Shown: piece by piece, positions 7,734 through 17,459 of the stretch | Layout of the letters: each line of letters begins with the position of its first letter | Position numbering within the stretch: the stretch's first letter is position 1 | Notes under the pieces: model-generated | Seen by the model: only the letters and a program-made list of their open reading frames with translations | What the model was told of the DNA's origin: nothing | The model's database searches: none | Source: a virus | Virus record (IMG/VR): IMGVR_UViG_3300031772_000072 | Location: 1 to 43,322 of that record | DNA: 43,322 nucleotides | Reading direction: 5' to 3' (one strand) | Position numbers and translations under genes: made by a program

Positions 7734-8031
7734 GAGTCCTCCTTCTCAGTTCGGCGATGGCCACCGGACGCCCCCAGAACGTGCGGCGACCAAGTCGGTA
7801 TCGGAACTTCCCGAACCGTGGCTTCCGTGCGGCATTCTGAAGGGTGTCGGGATTGATTTTGCTTCGGTCCGCGATGTCGCCGTAGGTGAAAACTTCATCC
7901 TCTGGCAACGCCTCCAGCGTCGCAACCAGTCGCCCTTCAACCCCCAGGAGTGACGCCAATTCCACCGGCTTTCCCTGGAATTTGAGTCCTTTCTTTGCAG
8001 CCAAGTTCGCCTCTTTCCCGGAGGTAGTCAA
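7720..8031 (-). CDS. small putative DNA-binding protein
   Basis: 103 aa from the ATG at 8031. The core, FTYGDIADRSKINPDTLQNAARK followed by a basic RFGKFRYRLGRR and a W-G, looks like a short HTH (GDIADRSKINPDTL) with a wing. The annotated start overlaps the upstream gene by 95 bp; a GTG at about 7968 would cut that to 32 bp. Function unknown; possibly a regulator or nucleic-acid processing accessory next to the phosphoesterase. Confidence 0.6.
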   Translation of the reverse strand: MTTSGKEANLAAKKGLKFQGKPVELASLLGVEGRLVATLEALPEDEVFTYGDIADRSKINPDTLQNAARKPRFGKFRYRLGRRTFWGRPVAIAELRRRTRGDN

Positions 8032-8536
8032 AAAGGGTCGCAGCCTGACGGCGGAGGAGTCGTGCGTCTACATTGTCGAGGATGAAGTCTGGCACCGCGT
8101 TCCAAAGTGAGGATTCCGAGGGGTCGTTAGGATCTCGGTCAAGGGAGATAAAGGGACTTCCATCTGGGTTCCGGCGTTGAACACGGACGATAATCCCGGC
8201 GCGACTCCGGCACCAGTGAAGTTCATCCCGAAATCGGATGTTCGGGACGAGTGCGACCTGGGGCCGTTCGTGTTCGAGCCGAGCCTCTAGTTCGCCCAGG
8301 AATATCCCGTCCCGCCGACCCACCGCACCGAACGAGATGAGGGTTGAAAGGTCAGCGGGGCTCAAGGATTCCCGTGACTTGTCTGGGAGAACCCCGAGTT
8401 TGACAGCTCTCTGCCGGACGATTTCCCCGATGTCGTAGATGGCACAGGTCAGGCGACGTTCACGGCACCTAGCTCCTATGGCTTCCGTCGCCGTGGTCTT
8501 ACCAGCCCTCGCCCGACCGATGAACCCAATTAGCAT
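7937..8536 (-). CDS. P-loop kinase, deoxynucleoside monophosphate kinase-like
   Basis: 199 aa from the ATG at 8536, placing GFIGRARAGKTT (Walker A, GxxxxGKT) at the N-terminus as in phage dNMP kinases. Other matching features: YDIGEIVRQRAV, an LVPNIRFRDEL segment (typical VxNVRFxxE), RDPNDPSE and a C-terminal FILDN. The family phosphorylates dNMPs to supply DNA synthesis. In-frame upstream starts (GTG 8674, ATG 8587) exist but add an unconserved-looking extension. The 8537-8677 stretch may therefore be leader or N-terminal extension. Confidence 0.75.
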   Translation of the reverse strand: MLIGFIGRARAGKTTATEAIGARCRERRLTCAIYDIGEIVRQRAVKLGVLPDKSRESLSPADLSTLISFGAVGRRDGIFLGELEARLEHERPQVALVPNIRFRDELHWCRSRAGIIVRVQRRNPDGSPFISLDRDPNDPSESSLWNAVPDFILDNVDARLLRRQAATLFDYLRERGELGCKERTQIPGKAGGIGVTPGG

Positions 8537-8677
8537 GTGATTCTTGGTGCCGCCTGATGCCGTGTCTGGGAGCGTTTGTCGCGGCATCTCCCGTCCGTCC
8601 CGCCCGAGAGTCGCAGTTCCAGACCCACAACCGTCGGGGGAGTCGGGCCGGCAACGAAAACGGTTTGGCGGCACATG

Positions 8678-9148
8678 TCATTTGTAGAACGAAAACGCTC
8701 CGATCTCAGCGGTCTTGGTCATGCCCTTGGTCCAACCCGGTGGTCGTATCGTGTGGTCGTGGTAGTGCGTGGCTGCACCCGTCGGGTCCTGAACCGACCG
8801 CGTGAAGACCGCCGCAGCCGCCCGCAGGCATTCCGCCCACGCCGGTTCGTGTCCCTTTGGAAATTTCTCTGAGTTTGGGTCGTCCTCGTCGAACGAGGAG
8901 AACTGATAGGTCCCGCTGTAGTGCTCCAATATGACCGATGGAAAGTCCCATCCCCACCATTTCGGACTCTCCACGCGGTTACGAACCACCCATCCGACGG
9001 CGACCATTGCCTCGTAGGGTTGATTTCTAGCCTCCAGCCAGATAACCAGTGGGAGGAGGCCAAACTGGTATCCCTGCCTAGCCGAAAGCCCCAGCCAATC
9101 GAGTCCCGAGTCGCAATCGTGGGGGGTTGTTGGTGAGGGAGTTGCCAC
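8678..9148 (-). CDS. SleB-type cell wall hydrolase (endolysin)
   Basis: 156 aa from GTG at 9148. VIWLEARNQPYEAMVAVGWVVRNRV is the N-terminal signature of the cell wall hydrolase SleB family (Hydrolase_2), with Glu39 the likely catalytic residue; GATHYH near 126 and EIGAFSFYK at the end complete it. These enzymes cleave peptidoglycan glycan strands. No signal peptide or TM is seen, so release would need a holin, which I cannot identify nearby. It sits after the giant virion protein at the end of the structural block. Confidence 0.85.
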   Translation of the reverse strand: MATPSPTTPHDCDSGLDWLGLSARQGYQFGLLPLVIWLEARNQPYEAMVAVGWVVRNRVESPKWWGWDFPSVILEHYSGTYQFSSFDEDDPNSEKFPKGHEPAWAECLRAAAAVFTRSVQDPTGAATHYHDHTIRPPGWTKGMTKTAEIGAFSFYK

Positions 9149-9186
9149 GGTTCAATCATAGTCGCTTGCCCTGCACCTGTGTCAAA

Positions 9187-12100
9187 TCAGGGGCGAGCCG
9201 CCGCTACGGCTGGACTGGTTGGTTTTGTCGGGGCGACCCCTGGATGCCAGAACTTCCTGACTTGTCGGTAGAGACCTGCAAACGGAACGGCAGGCGTGAC
9301 GGTCTCTCCCAGCGCCGCCCTGACGATATCCGTTATCTCGGCTACCTCTGATGGTGCGGCTTTCTTTATCGCATTGGTCGCCTTTTCCAGAAACAGGGGA
9401 CGAAGCGTTCTCCGTTCCTTGGCATCTGCCGCAATCCAGACCTCGGCGGCTTCCTTGATGGGTAGTCGCTTGAAGTCCTCCGCAAGTTGCGTCGAACTCC
9501 CACGCCGGAGAATGGTCTGCATTTCGGCGGGCGACAGATTGCCAGCCTTTTGGCGAATCTCTGCCGTCGGTCGTTCTCCCGCCCTGACGTTTTCCACGAG
9601 ACCGGCCATCAGTCGGCCCTTGGCCTCCTGCTCCCTAGTCTGCTCGGAAAGCGGGAGGGTTTCGTAGACCTTCTCGCGTGCCAGCCGCTCCGCCCGCGTG
9701 CGGAACTTCCGTTCGTAGGCTCCAATCGCCTGAAGGGCGGATTGCAGGATGCCGTAGTCGCGCGATGGATTGAGAAATCCCTGAATCGGGATCGGCGACT
9801 GGCCCACCAGCCAGTCCTGGAACTGGCGCATAAACCCGCGCTTCTTCCCGAACCTGTCCCTCCCGCTGAGGGCTTCGACTACGGGTCGGAGGTACGTCGG
9901 ATTCATCCTGTTGTAGAGAAATCCGCGTGGGTCGTCGTAAAGGTGATAAATGTCGCCTTGGATAGACCGGAACGAGTACTCGTGACCTCTGATCACCGTG
10001 TTGAAGCGACGGTCCCAGTGCCAGTCGTCGTCCGCCAGCTTGGACAGTAGCCGGGCAATCGTGTAGAGCACAACCGCTCCGCCCAGGAGTGCGACCAATT
10101 GTTCCTGGCCCCCCGGCCTGAGAGCTTGCCCTACGAACCTCGCACGGGACTCGGTGAAGTTCGGTGCCAGGCAGAGGAGCCTAAAGATGTCTTGGAGGGT
10201 CTTGTTGCGGCCCAGAACGGTATAGTTCAGCATCCCGAAGGCTGCGTTGCTCTGGTCCGCCGTCCGCCAGAGAATTTGCTCCTCGGTCTCCGTGTCTGCG
10301 TATCGCTGACGGTTCCTCCGCAGCGCGTGCAGGGCCATCGTCATCCCTACTCGCCGGACATATCCCCGGTTGCCGAAAAGCTGCCGCGTGTACCAATGGA
10401 GGACGGGTCCAATCAGGGGAACTTTGTGTAGGAGTCCGCCCGAAGCAACACCCTCCATAAACTGCTCGCGCCAGTCCTGGCCGCCCGCTCCACCCCATCC
10501 TGCGTCAACCAAGGCCGCCTGGTCGGATTGCGTCAGGTCGATGTGGATGGGATTGAAGGCATTGGCCCGATGTTCCAGTCCGTGAACCCCAATCGTAACC
10601 TGATGGAAGGTGGCGAACGAGAGAAGGACTTGCTTCATTTCGGAACTGAACCGCATGATGGCTCGTCCGGGCCGGTATCCACCAACCTGCCACTCTCGGA
10701 TCGCTGACTTCCCCAGGATGTTTCTGAGTTTCGTGTAGGCCTCGGGGTGAATGACGACATCGCCTTGGAGGTAGGTCGGTCTGCCCATCACGTCCTTCCC
10801 AACCCACTTCCACTTCCTCAACGCTGGATGCGGAATTTCCTTGTAGTCTCTGATTTCCTCTGGTTTCGCGTGCGGCTTCACCAGTTGGGCCTCTGGCGGT
10901 TCCGTTATCGGCACGCCTTTGCCCGACACGGCGGCTAGGGGCCGACCGTCCTTGGCCTTTCCCTTCAAGAGTGACTTAATCAAGGCACGCGAGTACAGGG
11001 ACTTCTCGAATGAAGCGTTGTACACCAAAATCCGGTAGGCGAAACTCTTGTTTGGACTTCTGAATCCAGCCTGCTCACCTTCAAAGTCGCTGGCGAAAAC
11101 TCGCCGCTTGGCGAACTTGAAGTTGGGTTGCAACCTTCCTTCGACGAATTCCGACGCCAGCGCCTTGCCGACCGCATTGGGTCGGTTCCAGAGGTGAGTT
11201 GCATAGGCCTTAACGCCCTCCTCCAGGATTCCGGCCTCCTGGCCCCTTTCCAGTTGATCCGAGTAGTACCCCTCCGCCTGTCGGGCGTAAGTCCTTTCCT
11301 GCCCAGTCAGCGTCAGTGCCGCTTCGTACCCAGCTCGAACATCCGGGGCCGATGCAACCGCACGCTGGCGGAGGACAGCCTCATCACCTTCGGCTTCAAT
11401 CCAGTTAAGTATCGCTTCCTGCCTGAGTGGGTCGGGCACCGCCCGCTTCATCTGTTCGGCAAATTCATCGGCAGCCAGGGAACTCCTGTATTCTGCCCCT
11501 GAGAATTTTCTGATGGCCCTCTTGAAGTCCGTTACCGTATACCCGTTTTTGTACCACTCCCAAATCTTGCTTGCCATTGCCTTCGCTTCGTCAAAGGCGG
11601 TCGCGGCAGCAACCGGCGTAGTAGGCGGGGGTGGAGCCTCGCCAACCGGCGGAGGCAGTTTGGCCGCCGTGGCGGAGGGTGTCACCGGCCCTGGCCCCGC
11701 CTCCCTTATCTCTCTTACTCTTTGGCCGAGTTGCTCTAGGGGCGTCCCCTGATAAGCCTCCCCCACTGCCCCTGCGGTCATTGCACCAGGGCCGGGAGGG
11801 ATGGGTGCCAGTGGCGGGACTTTCCCTTCCAGCTCCTCCAGCAAGGCCAAACGCTCTGCCCTACCTTCACTCGATAGATAACGACTTCCCCTGACTTCTT
11901 CCGCCATCCTTGAACGTTGCTGGGGGTTTAGTTTTGCAATGTTCTCCCGGAATTCTGGCGTCAAGACATCGGATTGAACTTCTACTTCAGCGTGCTCGCC
12001 CCTTTTGTCCACTACGAAGGTGCGGTCGCCCCGCCGGATGACAACATCTCTACTCGGATCGAAATCGGAGATGTTTTGGGGCGCTGCCAGCCTCCGTCTT

Positions 12101-15100
12101 TTTGGCGGTAATCGCTTGGCTCTAGACACGGACGGGTGGATGGGTCGTGCCGCAGGGTGCGTCCTTGCGACCAGTTCGACCTTCCCCACTGGCCCGACGA
12201 CCGGGTTGTCGTCTGTGTAGGTGAATGCTTGGGAACCCGCCTTCGGCATCCCCAGATACAAGTCACTCGTCTTGCCGGATGCCGTTGCGTCGAGGAGGTA
12301 CTTCGCGTTGAGAACGAAGTATCCCTCGGTCAGAGGAGCCGCCTTCTCTCGATCCAGATAGTCGTGGGCTGCGTCTGGCCTCAGCGACATAACCACGCCG
12401 ATGTTCTCTCGCCTTAGACTGCCTCCAGGGGAAGTCCTGACCGGAATTTCGACTGTCTTACTGATTTTCCTGTCCTTGTCGCCGGTCGTGAGCCGCCAGC
12501 TGTCCTTGGACGGTTCAATGATGACTCCAGGACTGCGCGGGTCAGCAAATAGCACCAATGTCTTGAGTGCCTGTGCCAATTCGGCCCTGTTGACGGCGTA
12601 CACCTCGGACGCCTCCCGAGGCAACACCGCCTCATAGTTCGGGAAAGTCCCACTGAGGTTCCTGCTTATGACCTCCGCGCCGCCAAAGCGGAAGATGATC
12701 TTCGGGGACTCATCACCGCCGCCGGTACCGACCGAGATGCTGACTGGATTTCCTTTCGCGTGAGTACCGACGATACCAAGGGCTTTCGCGGGCACAAGAA
12801 CCCGAAAGTCAGCCGCACCCGGCGATTCTACCGTCTTGGCAATCAGCCGATGGCCGTCCGTGGCCGCGATGGTGACTTTTCCGCCCTCTGCCTTTATCAG
12901 TGCGCCGTTGAGTTCGTACCGTGATACCCCTTTCGATATGTGACTCTGTGCTGCACGCAGGATGTCAGGGTCGTTCAGGACGGCGGCTGGCTTTTTCTCC
13001 TTCAGTTCCGGCCACACTGGAAACTGGTCGGCCTTCTGACCTGGATCAGGTTGCAAGTCGTTTCCGACCCGCTGGTACATTCCGTCCGCCAGATCGGTCT
13101 TCGTCTTGGCCCATACCTCAAGGTCGGTTGAGTAAAGTTCACCGCCCTTGGCAAGCGAATCCACCAGGATTGGGATTGTGGACTTCTTCTCTCTTACCGC
13201 ATTGTGGAGGGCCGAGTCGTCAATCTTCCTCGGACCGACCGCACGGACGGACGGATGAATCGGTCGTGCCGGGACCTTCGAAGGTGGGGGTGCCAACCCC
13301 TTCGAAGGGGGAAGAATGCCCTCGGTCGGGACCGCCGCACGGCCACCCGCGACGTAATCCGACCCTGCCTCAATGACCTGCGGTTCGGAGAGTGTGCGCA
13401 CCTTCGCCTTCAGGGCATCGCGCTCTTCCTCGGTCAGTACGGGTCGCTGGGAGGGGTCAGCCTCGTATTTTTCAATGCGTGCCTGAAGTTCTCTGCCCTC
13501 CAGGACGGCGTTCCGCAATTCCTCGACGGCGTTGAGTCGCTTCGTCCCAACCGATTTGTTCACCTTCGCCAGTAGGTCTTCGACTTGGGCTCGTACACGC
13601 GGCAAGGTCTGGATTCGCCGAAGTTCCTGCTCATGCGCGAAGTCCGGTCGGGGTTCTGTCGCCGCAGTTGGGGCTGGTGGTTTCGCCACAGTGGCTTCTG
13701 GCGGGACTAGCGCGGGGGCGGCCGTTGTTTCCCTGGCTTCTGGAGTCGCAGGGTGTCGTTTTTCCGGCTCCGCCCCCACGCTGTACTTCGCTGCAAGGTC
13801 GGGGTAATCCTTCAGGACTTCGGGGGGGACAGGTTTGCCATTCTTCACCGCCCAGGCGATGCTTTTGGCATGGCGGTTACCCTCGAATTTCGCAAACTGC
13901 TTATCCGTCAGATGCGACAGCGACTGGGGTTTCTCGGCAATGGCCTTGGCAACCCACTCGTCTCTCCTCCAAATATACGGGGTTCTACCTCGGTCTTCGG
14001 TGCTCTTGGCCTCGGCCCTTGCCTTGGCCTGGGCGATTCTCTCATCGGATTCCAATGTGCGGATTCGGGATTCGATGTCCATCCTCCGCATCGTATTCTT
14101 TTCCCAAGTCGCACGTTGCTGCTTACCCATCTGGCCGACTTGCCAGGGAGAAATTCCACCTTCGGACATGAGTGGGGTGGCGAGAACCGCTCGGTTTTCC
14201 GCACGCAGCGTTTTGACCTCTGCGGTACGCTCCTCCGGCGTCATCTGCCAGACTTCTTTGCCGCCAGGTTGCGGTTTTCCCACTTCGGCAACTGGCGGTT
14301 TCTCCAGTGCGGGGGGTGCCTGCTTGCGCGCGAATTCCGCCAACCGTTCCTTGACTCTTGCCTCTGTCACCCCTTCCAGTGGCACGGCTAAGGTGCTGCC
14401 AATCGAGGGTTCGTTGAACAGGACCAGCGCCGGGGCATCCCCGACTGCCTCTTGGATTCCTTTGTACTTACCGCCCGCACCTTCGACTATCTGGCGAATT
14501 CCCCGGCCTTGGACGACAGCGGCCTTCTCTGGGGCCTTCGCGGGTTCGGGCAGTGTCGGTTTCGGCGCGGCGGCTTCGGGGACGACCGGAGCCGTAGGCG
14601 CGACCCCTGGTACTGGGGTTCCTTGAGCGCGAACCTTTTCCGCCCGTGCCTCCAGAATGTCCTGCAACGCCGCTTGGGGATTCTTCTCTCCCGACAGGCG
14701 CATGTGTTCTTGGACTTCCATGCGAAGGCCACGGTCGAGACGACGTTCTCCGGTATCCACGATTGGCAGTTTTGTGTGTGCGTCAATGGCAACGACTTTG
14801 CCTTGAACGCCTGGGGGTGGTTCAACTTTCGGAGCCGGTGGGGCTTCTGCCGTAACCGGTTTGGGGACGACCGCACCCACTTGAGGTACGGGCACGGGAG
14901 TCGGGGCAACTCCGGGTTGCGCCACAGGTTCAGTCGGCGCCGGCAGGGCACGTTGCGGAGCGGTAGGCAACTCTCTGGCTGGCCTGAACGCTGGCGGTTC
15001 GGTCGTGACGAACTTCGGTCTTGGACCCATCGCGGCCCCGGCCACACCCGCCGCACCGAAGAGTACCTGGGAGGCGGCAGCCAGTTTCCCCTCAAGGTTC

Positions 15101-16071
15101 TTGGCCTCTGTGAAGTTCTTGGTTCCTTCGCCTACAAATCCTGCTCCGACGGCGCCAGAGGCAATCCGTGCTGCCTGTGCGGTGTTGTGGGCCATCTTGG
15201 CGGCCTCGTAGGCGATAACGGCCTTCTGGTAGGCTGGAAGGAGGGTGGCTGACGATGCACCCGCCGCCCTCAACGCTGAGTAGTCCGCCACAGCCGCCTT
15301 TGCAGCCGTTAGGGATTCAGTCGCAGTCTTGAAGGCCTTGGCGACGCCGTAACCCGCCGCCATCAAAGCAAGATTGAACGGCGACGTGAATCCTGACAGG
15401 ACCCTCCCGCCGCTTTCGGCAGCGCCAAGTAGAAACGCCTCCGTCCGGTTCTTGCGGATGTTGGGGTTGGCAAGTTCTTCTTGTATCTCCTTCGGCGTTC
15501 TTCCTCCGGCCAGGAACTGCGTTATCTTCTCTGGCGAGATGAGACCGTCGAATACCGCTTTGCGACCAGCCTCGGTCTCAGCGGTTAGTTCTTGACCCGT
15601 TACGAAGGGTTTGCCAGCACCGTACTTCGCGCCGACCAAGGACGGAATGCCCTGCGGCTTGCGTGGTGCCTGGGCCGCCGGTGCAGTTACCGGTGGTGGC
15701 GCAGCAAGGACTGGCGGCAGAGGCTCCGCTGGCGGCATCGCAGGAATCCTAGCCGTTGCAAAAGTCGGGGAGACCGGTCGTTGTTCGGGACGAGACACCG
15801 GCGATGGCGGTAGTGGGGCCGGAAGCCCCAGCGGGGTCAAATCTTCGGCAGTGGGCGGGACGACGGCAGCGGGAACGTGGCCGGGGGGAAGTTGCAGAGG
15901 CGGCAATCCGGGCAGACCAGGGGCCACCGCGGCCGGATGTGCAGGAACCAAGGAGGGAAGAGCAGCGCCCGGAATTGCTGGTGTCAGACCCAGTTCCTTC
16001 GCCAGTGCTGTCGGCTGCACAGGGGCAACCGCAAGCCCAAGTTCCTCCGCTAGGGTCCTCCGTTCGGCCAC
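9187..16071 (-). CDS. giant polyvalent virion protein with embedded beta-clamp domain
   Basis: 2294 aa, GTG start at 16071 with GGAGGAG upstream. Residues 1-30 hold two LAxELGL repeats; 30-140 and several later linkers are Pro/Ala-rich. About 210-350 is an Ala-rich helical, membrane-active-looking stretch; 700-765 contains the YPDLAAKY polyvalent-protein motif after GKPVPPEVLKD. Residues 950-1305 read as a three-domain DnaN sliding clamp. About 1500-2260 matches the C-terminal large-polyvalent-protein (LPD38-like) region, with a hydrophobic span near 1992-2012. Such proteins are packaged and injected with the DNA. No lytic or helicase motif was found. Confidence 0.85.
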   Translation of the reverse strand: MAERRTLAEELGLAVAPVQPTALAKELGLTPAIPGAALPSLVPAHPAAVAPGLPGLPPLQLPPGHVPAAVVPPTAEDLTPLGLPAPLPPSPVSRPEQRPVSPTFATARIPAMPPAEPLPPVLAAPPPVTAPAAQAPRKPQGIPSLVGAKYGAGKPFVTGQELTAETEAGRKAVFDGLISPEKITQFLAGGRTPKEIQEELANPNIRKNRTEAFLLGAAESGGRVLSGFTSPFNLALMAAGYGVAKAFKTATESLTAAKAAVADYSALRAAGASSATLLPAYQKAVIAYEAAKMAHNTAQAARIASGAVGAGFVGEGTKNFTEAKNLEGKLAAASQVLFGAAGVAGAAMGPRPKFVTTEPPAFRPARELPTAPQRALPAPTEPVAQPGVAPTPVPVPQVGAVVPKPVTAEAPPAPKVEPPPGVQGKVVAIDAHTKLPIVDTGERRLDRGLRMEVQEHMRLSGEKNPQAALQDILEARAEKVRAQGTPVPGVAPTAPVVPEAAAPKPTLPEPAKAPEKAAVVQGRGIRQIVEGAGGKYKGIQEAVGDAPALVLFNEPSIGSTLAVPLEGVTEARVKERLAEFARKQAPPALEKPPVAEVGKPQPGGKEVWQMTPEERTAEVKTLRAENRAVLATPLMSEGGISPWQVGQMGKQQRATWEKNTMRRMDIESRIRTLESDERIAQAKARAEAKSTEDRGRTPYIWRRDEWVAKAIAEKPQSLSHLTDKQFAKFEGNRHAKSIAWAVKNGKPVPPEVLKDYPDLAAKYSVGAEPEKRHPATPEARETTAAPALVPPEATVAKPPAPTAATEPRPDFAHEQELRRIQTLPRVRAQVEDLLAKVNKSVGTKRLNAVEELRNAVLEGRELQARIEKYEADPSQRPVLTEEERDALKAKVRTLSEPQVIEAGSDYVAGGRAAVPTEGILPPSKGLAPPPSKVPARPIHPSVRAVGPRKIDDSALHNAVREKKSTIPILVDSLAKGGELYSTDLEVWAKTKTDLADGMYQRVGNDLQPDPGQKADQFPVWPELKEKKPAAVLNDPDILRAAQSHISKGVSRYELNGALIKAEGGKVTIAATDGHRLIAKTVESPGAADFRVLVPAKALGIVGTHAKGNPVSISVGTGGGDESPKIIFRFGGAEVISRNLSGTFPNYEAVLPREASEVYAVNRAELAQALKTLVLFADPRSPGVIIEPSKDSWRLTTGDKDRKISKTVEIPVRTSPGGSLRRENIGVVMSLRPDAAHDYLDREKAAPLTEGYFVLNAKYLLDATASGKTSDLYLGMPKAGSQAFTYTDDNPVVGPVGKVELVARTHPAARPIHPSVSRAKRLPPKRRRLAAPQNISDFDPSRDVVIRRGDRTFVVDKRGEHAEVEVQSDVLTPEFRENIAKLNPQQRSRMAEEVRGSRYLSSEGRAERLALLEELEGKVPPLAPIPPGPGAMTAGAVGEAYQGTPLEQLGQRVREIREAGPGPVTPSATAAKLPPPVGEAPPPPTTPVAAATAFDEAKAMASKIWEWYKNGYTVTDFKRAIRKFSGAEYRSSLAADEFAEQMKRAVPDPLRQEAILNWIEAEGDEAVLRQRAVASAPDVRAGYEAALTLTGQERTYARQAEGYYSDQLERGQEAGILEEGVKAYATHLWNRPNAVGKALASEFVEGRLQPNFKFAKRRVFASDFEGEQAGFRSPNKSFAYRILVYNASFEKSLYSRALIKSLLKGKAKDGRPLAAVSGKGVPITEPPEAQLVKPHAKPEEIRDYKEIPHPALRKWKWVGKDVMGRPTYLQGDVVIHPEAYTKLRNILGKSAIREWQVGGYRPGRAIMRFSSEMKQVLLSFATFHQVTIGVHGLEHRANAFNPIHIDLTQSDQAALVDAGWGGAGGQDWREQFMEGVASGGLLHKVPLIGPVLHWYTRQLFGNRGYVRRVGMTMALHALRRNRQRYADTETEEQILWRTADQSNAAFGMLNYTVLGRNKTLQDIFRLLCLAPNFTESRARFVGQALRPGGQEQLVALLGGAVVLYTIARLLSKLADDDWHWDRRFNTVIRGHEYSFRSIQGDIYHLYDDPRGFLYNRMNPTYLRPVVEALSGRDRFGKKRGFMRQFQDWLVGQSPIPIQGFLNPSRDYGILQSALQAIGAYERKFRTRAERLAREKVYETLPLSEQTREQEAKGRLMAGLVENVRAGERPTAEIRQKAGNLSPAEMQTILRRGSSTQLAEDFKRLPIKEAAEVWIAADAKERRTLRPLFLEKATNAIKKAAPSEVAEITDIVRAALGETVTPAVPFAGLYRQVRKFWHPGVAPTKPTSPAVAAARP
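12157..13224 (-). other. DnaN-like sliding clamp domain inside the polyvalent protein
   Basis: Protein residues 950-1305. Domain 1: STIPILVDSL and STDLEVWAK (DnaN: TIPIL and ATDLE). Domain 2: YELNGALIKAEGGKVTIAATDGHRL and, after VLVPAKAL, GTFPNYEAVLP (DnaN: LNGVLLE, ATDGHRL, VPRKAL, GxFPDYxxVIP). Domain 3: NRAELAQALKTLVLFAD and FVLNAKYLLDA (DnaN: xRADLLxALxRV, FNxRYLLDAL). All three domains appear in the normal order and spacing. The C-terminal PMR-like tail of true clamps is not obvious. Confidence 0.75.
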
Positions 16072-16072
16072 G

Positions 16073-17458
16073 TCACTCCTCCGTCGGCGCGGTCGCCCCG
16101 GTCTGAGTCTCGAAAAGTTTCTTCATGGCCGCCACCTGGGGAGAGTCCCGGTATCTCATCTGGAGTTGCCGGTAGAGTGCAGACTCAACCAGAGGCAGGG
16201 AGGCTTTGGTTCTCGCCGAAACACCGGCCCCTGAAGCGCGTTGGTAGAGGGACTTGGTGGCCGCCTTGTATATCTCCAGCGGATCGCCCGAAACCGCGAC
16301 CTTCGGATCTACCTGCTGAATCAACAGACCCGCCGTATCGAATGCCTCAGCCTCGCGCTGGTCGGTCTCCTCGCGGGCCGTTGGTCCCTTGGGTTCCGAA
16401 ATGTGCGTCGCCACAGCCTTCTTCCGCATGGCCTTCAGGATCGTCGCCTGGCCCACTAGGTCTCCACTCTCGACGGCTGCGGAATACCGCTGGTCCAGAG
16501 TCTCGAATTTCTCCGTCACCTTCCCCTTCGGCGCCAGCGCCCGAACTTTTGTCGGCACAGACGGATGAACGACGAACTTGCCCGCCGCCTCGGGCTTCAT
16601 GGCCTCGGGGAGCCAGAATTGATTTGCTCCGGTAGTGGCCGGATTGAGTTCTGGTCCTGGCGGGACCGTGATGCTGATCGGTTCCCAGGTTTTCGTCTCT
16701 GCGTTCCACTGGTGGGGCACATCCTGGCCGCCCACGTTGAAGGTCTGGGTATGGGGTGCTTGCTCCGCCCCCGGCTTCGGCGGGACCAGGGTGTATCTCT
16801 CAGGCTCCGCCTGAATCTGCGCTGCGGTGGCCTTGACCGACTCGCGCCTCATCTTGTCGAATACGTCGTAGAGGGTCTCTTCCTTGGCAGTTGGCGTGGT
16901 GGCCTTGGCAATGCCAACCCGCGCAGCGTATTCTCGGCCTGCCTGTTCCAGGCCTTGCTCCCACTTGGCCTGCGGGCGTCCCGCGAGAGTCTGCAAGACC
17001 CCACCGCCCCCTGCAAGCGCCGCGCCCAGGAAGGGCTGACCAAATCTATGCCCCCGGCGCGGGCCAGCGAACGCTGCTCCCATGGCCTGGAGGACCGGCG
17101 CTGCGAGGGCTGCGAACGACTGAAGGCGAGTGGGCTGGGGCTTTGGCTCTGTTAGTCTCCGGTAGAGGTCTTCCCACTCGGTCCGCGTAGGTTCGACCTT
17201 TCTGTAGCCTCCGCCATCGGCTCCTGCCGTTCCAGCCGCAGACGCTTTCCCTGCCACTCCGCCAACCCCTCCAGGCAATGGTAGGGTCGGTTCTGCGGGC
17301 ACTCCTGGAACTCCCCCAGAGGACGGTGGTGCCGAACCTAGCATCCCTCCAAGGCCCATCATCTTAGCCAACTCTGGGTGTGCCGCCAGCAAGAGCCAGT
17401 TTGGGACTCCTGCCATTTGGTCACCAACGAATCCGCTCATACCTCCGAATCCGCCCAT
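16073..17458 (-). CDS. internal virion protein
   Basis: 461 aa from the ATG at 17458, chosen for GGAGGTGA upstream; the longer frame would overlap the next gene. Gly-rich N-terminus (GGFGGMSGF, GLGGMLGS), an Ala/Gly helical region (about 150-190) that may insert in membranes, and a charged helical C-terminal third. It also carries a VVHPSVPTKVRAL segment like the linkers in the giant protein. Position and composition fit a podovirus internal (ejection) protein partner of the polyvalent protein. Its stop sits 1 bp before that gene's GTG. Confidence 0.7.
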   Translation of the reverse strand: MGGFGGMSGFVGDQMAGVPNWLLLAAHPELAKMMGLGGMLGSAPPSSGGVPGVPAEPTLPLPGGVGGVAGKASAAGTAGADGGGYRKVEPTRTEWEDLYRRLTEPKPQPTRLQSFAALAAPVLQAMGAAFAGPRRGHRFGQPFLGAALAGGGGVLQTLAGRPQAKWEQGLEQAGREYAARVGIAKATTPTAKEETLYDVFDKMRRESVKATAAQIQAEPERYTLVPPKPGAEQAPHTQTFNVGGQDVPHQWNAETKTWEPISITVPPGPELNPATTGANQFWLPEAMKPEAAGKFVVHPSVPTKVRALAPKGKVTEKFETLDQRYSAAVESGDLVGQATILKAMRKKAVATHISEPKGPTAREETDQREAEAFDTAGLLIQQVDPKVAVSGDPLEIYKAATKSLYQRASGAGVSARTKASLPLVESALYRQLQMRYRDSPQVAAMKKLFETQTGATAPTEE

Positions 17459-17459
17459 C

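Noticed and set aside
8719-9159. Alternative 146-aa ORF over the lysin
   Set aside because: Out of frame with the SleB signature; composition is shadow-like.
13753-14391. Long plus-strand ORFs inside the giant gene
   Set aside because: Shadows of a high-GC minus-strand gene; no family motif and no ribosome binding site. The same applies to plus-strand frames over 19573-20652 and 25059-26093.
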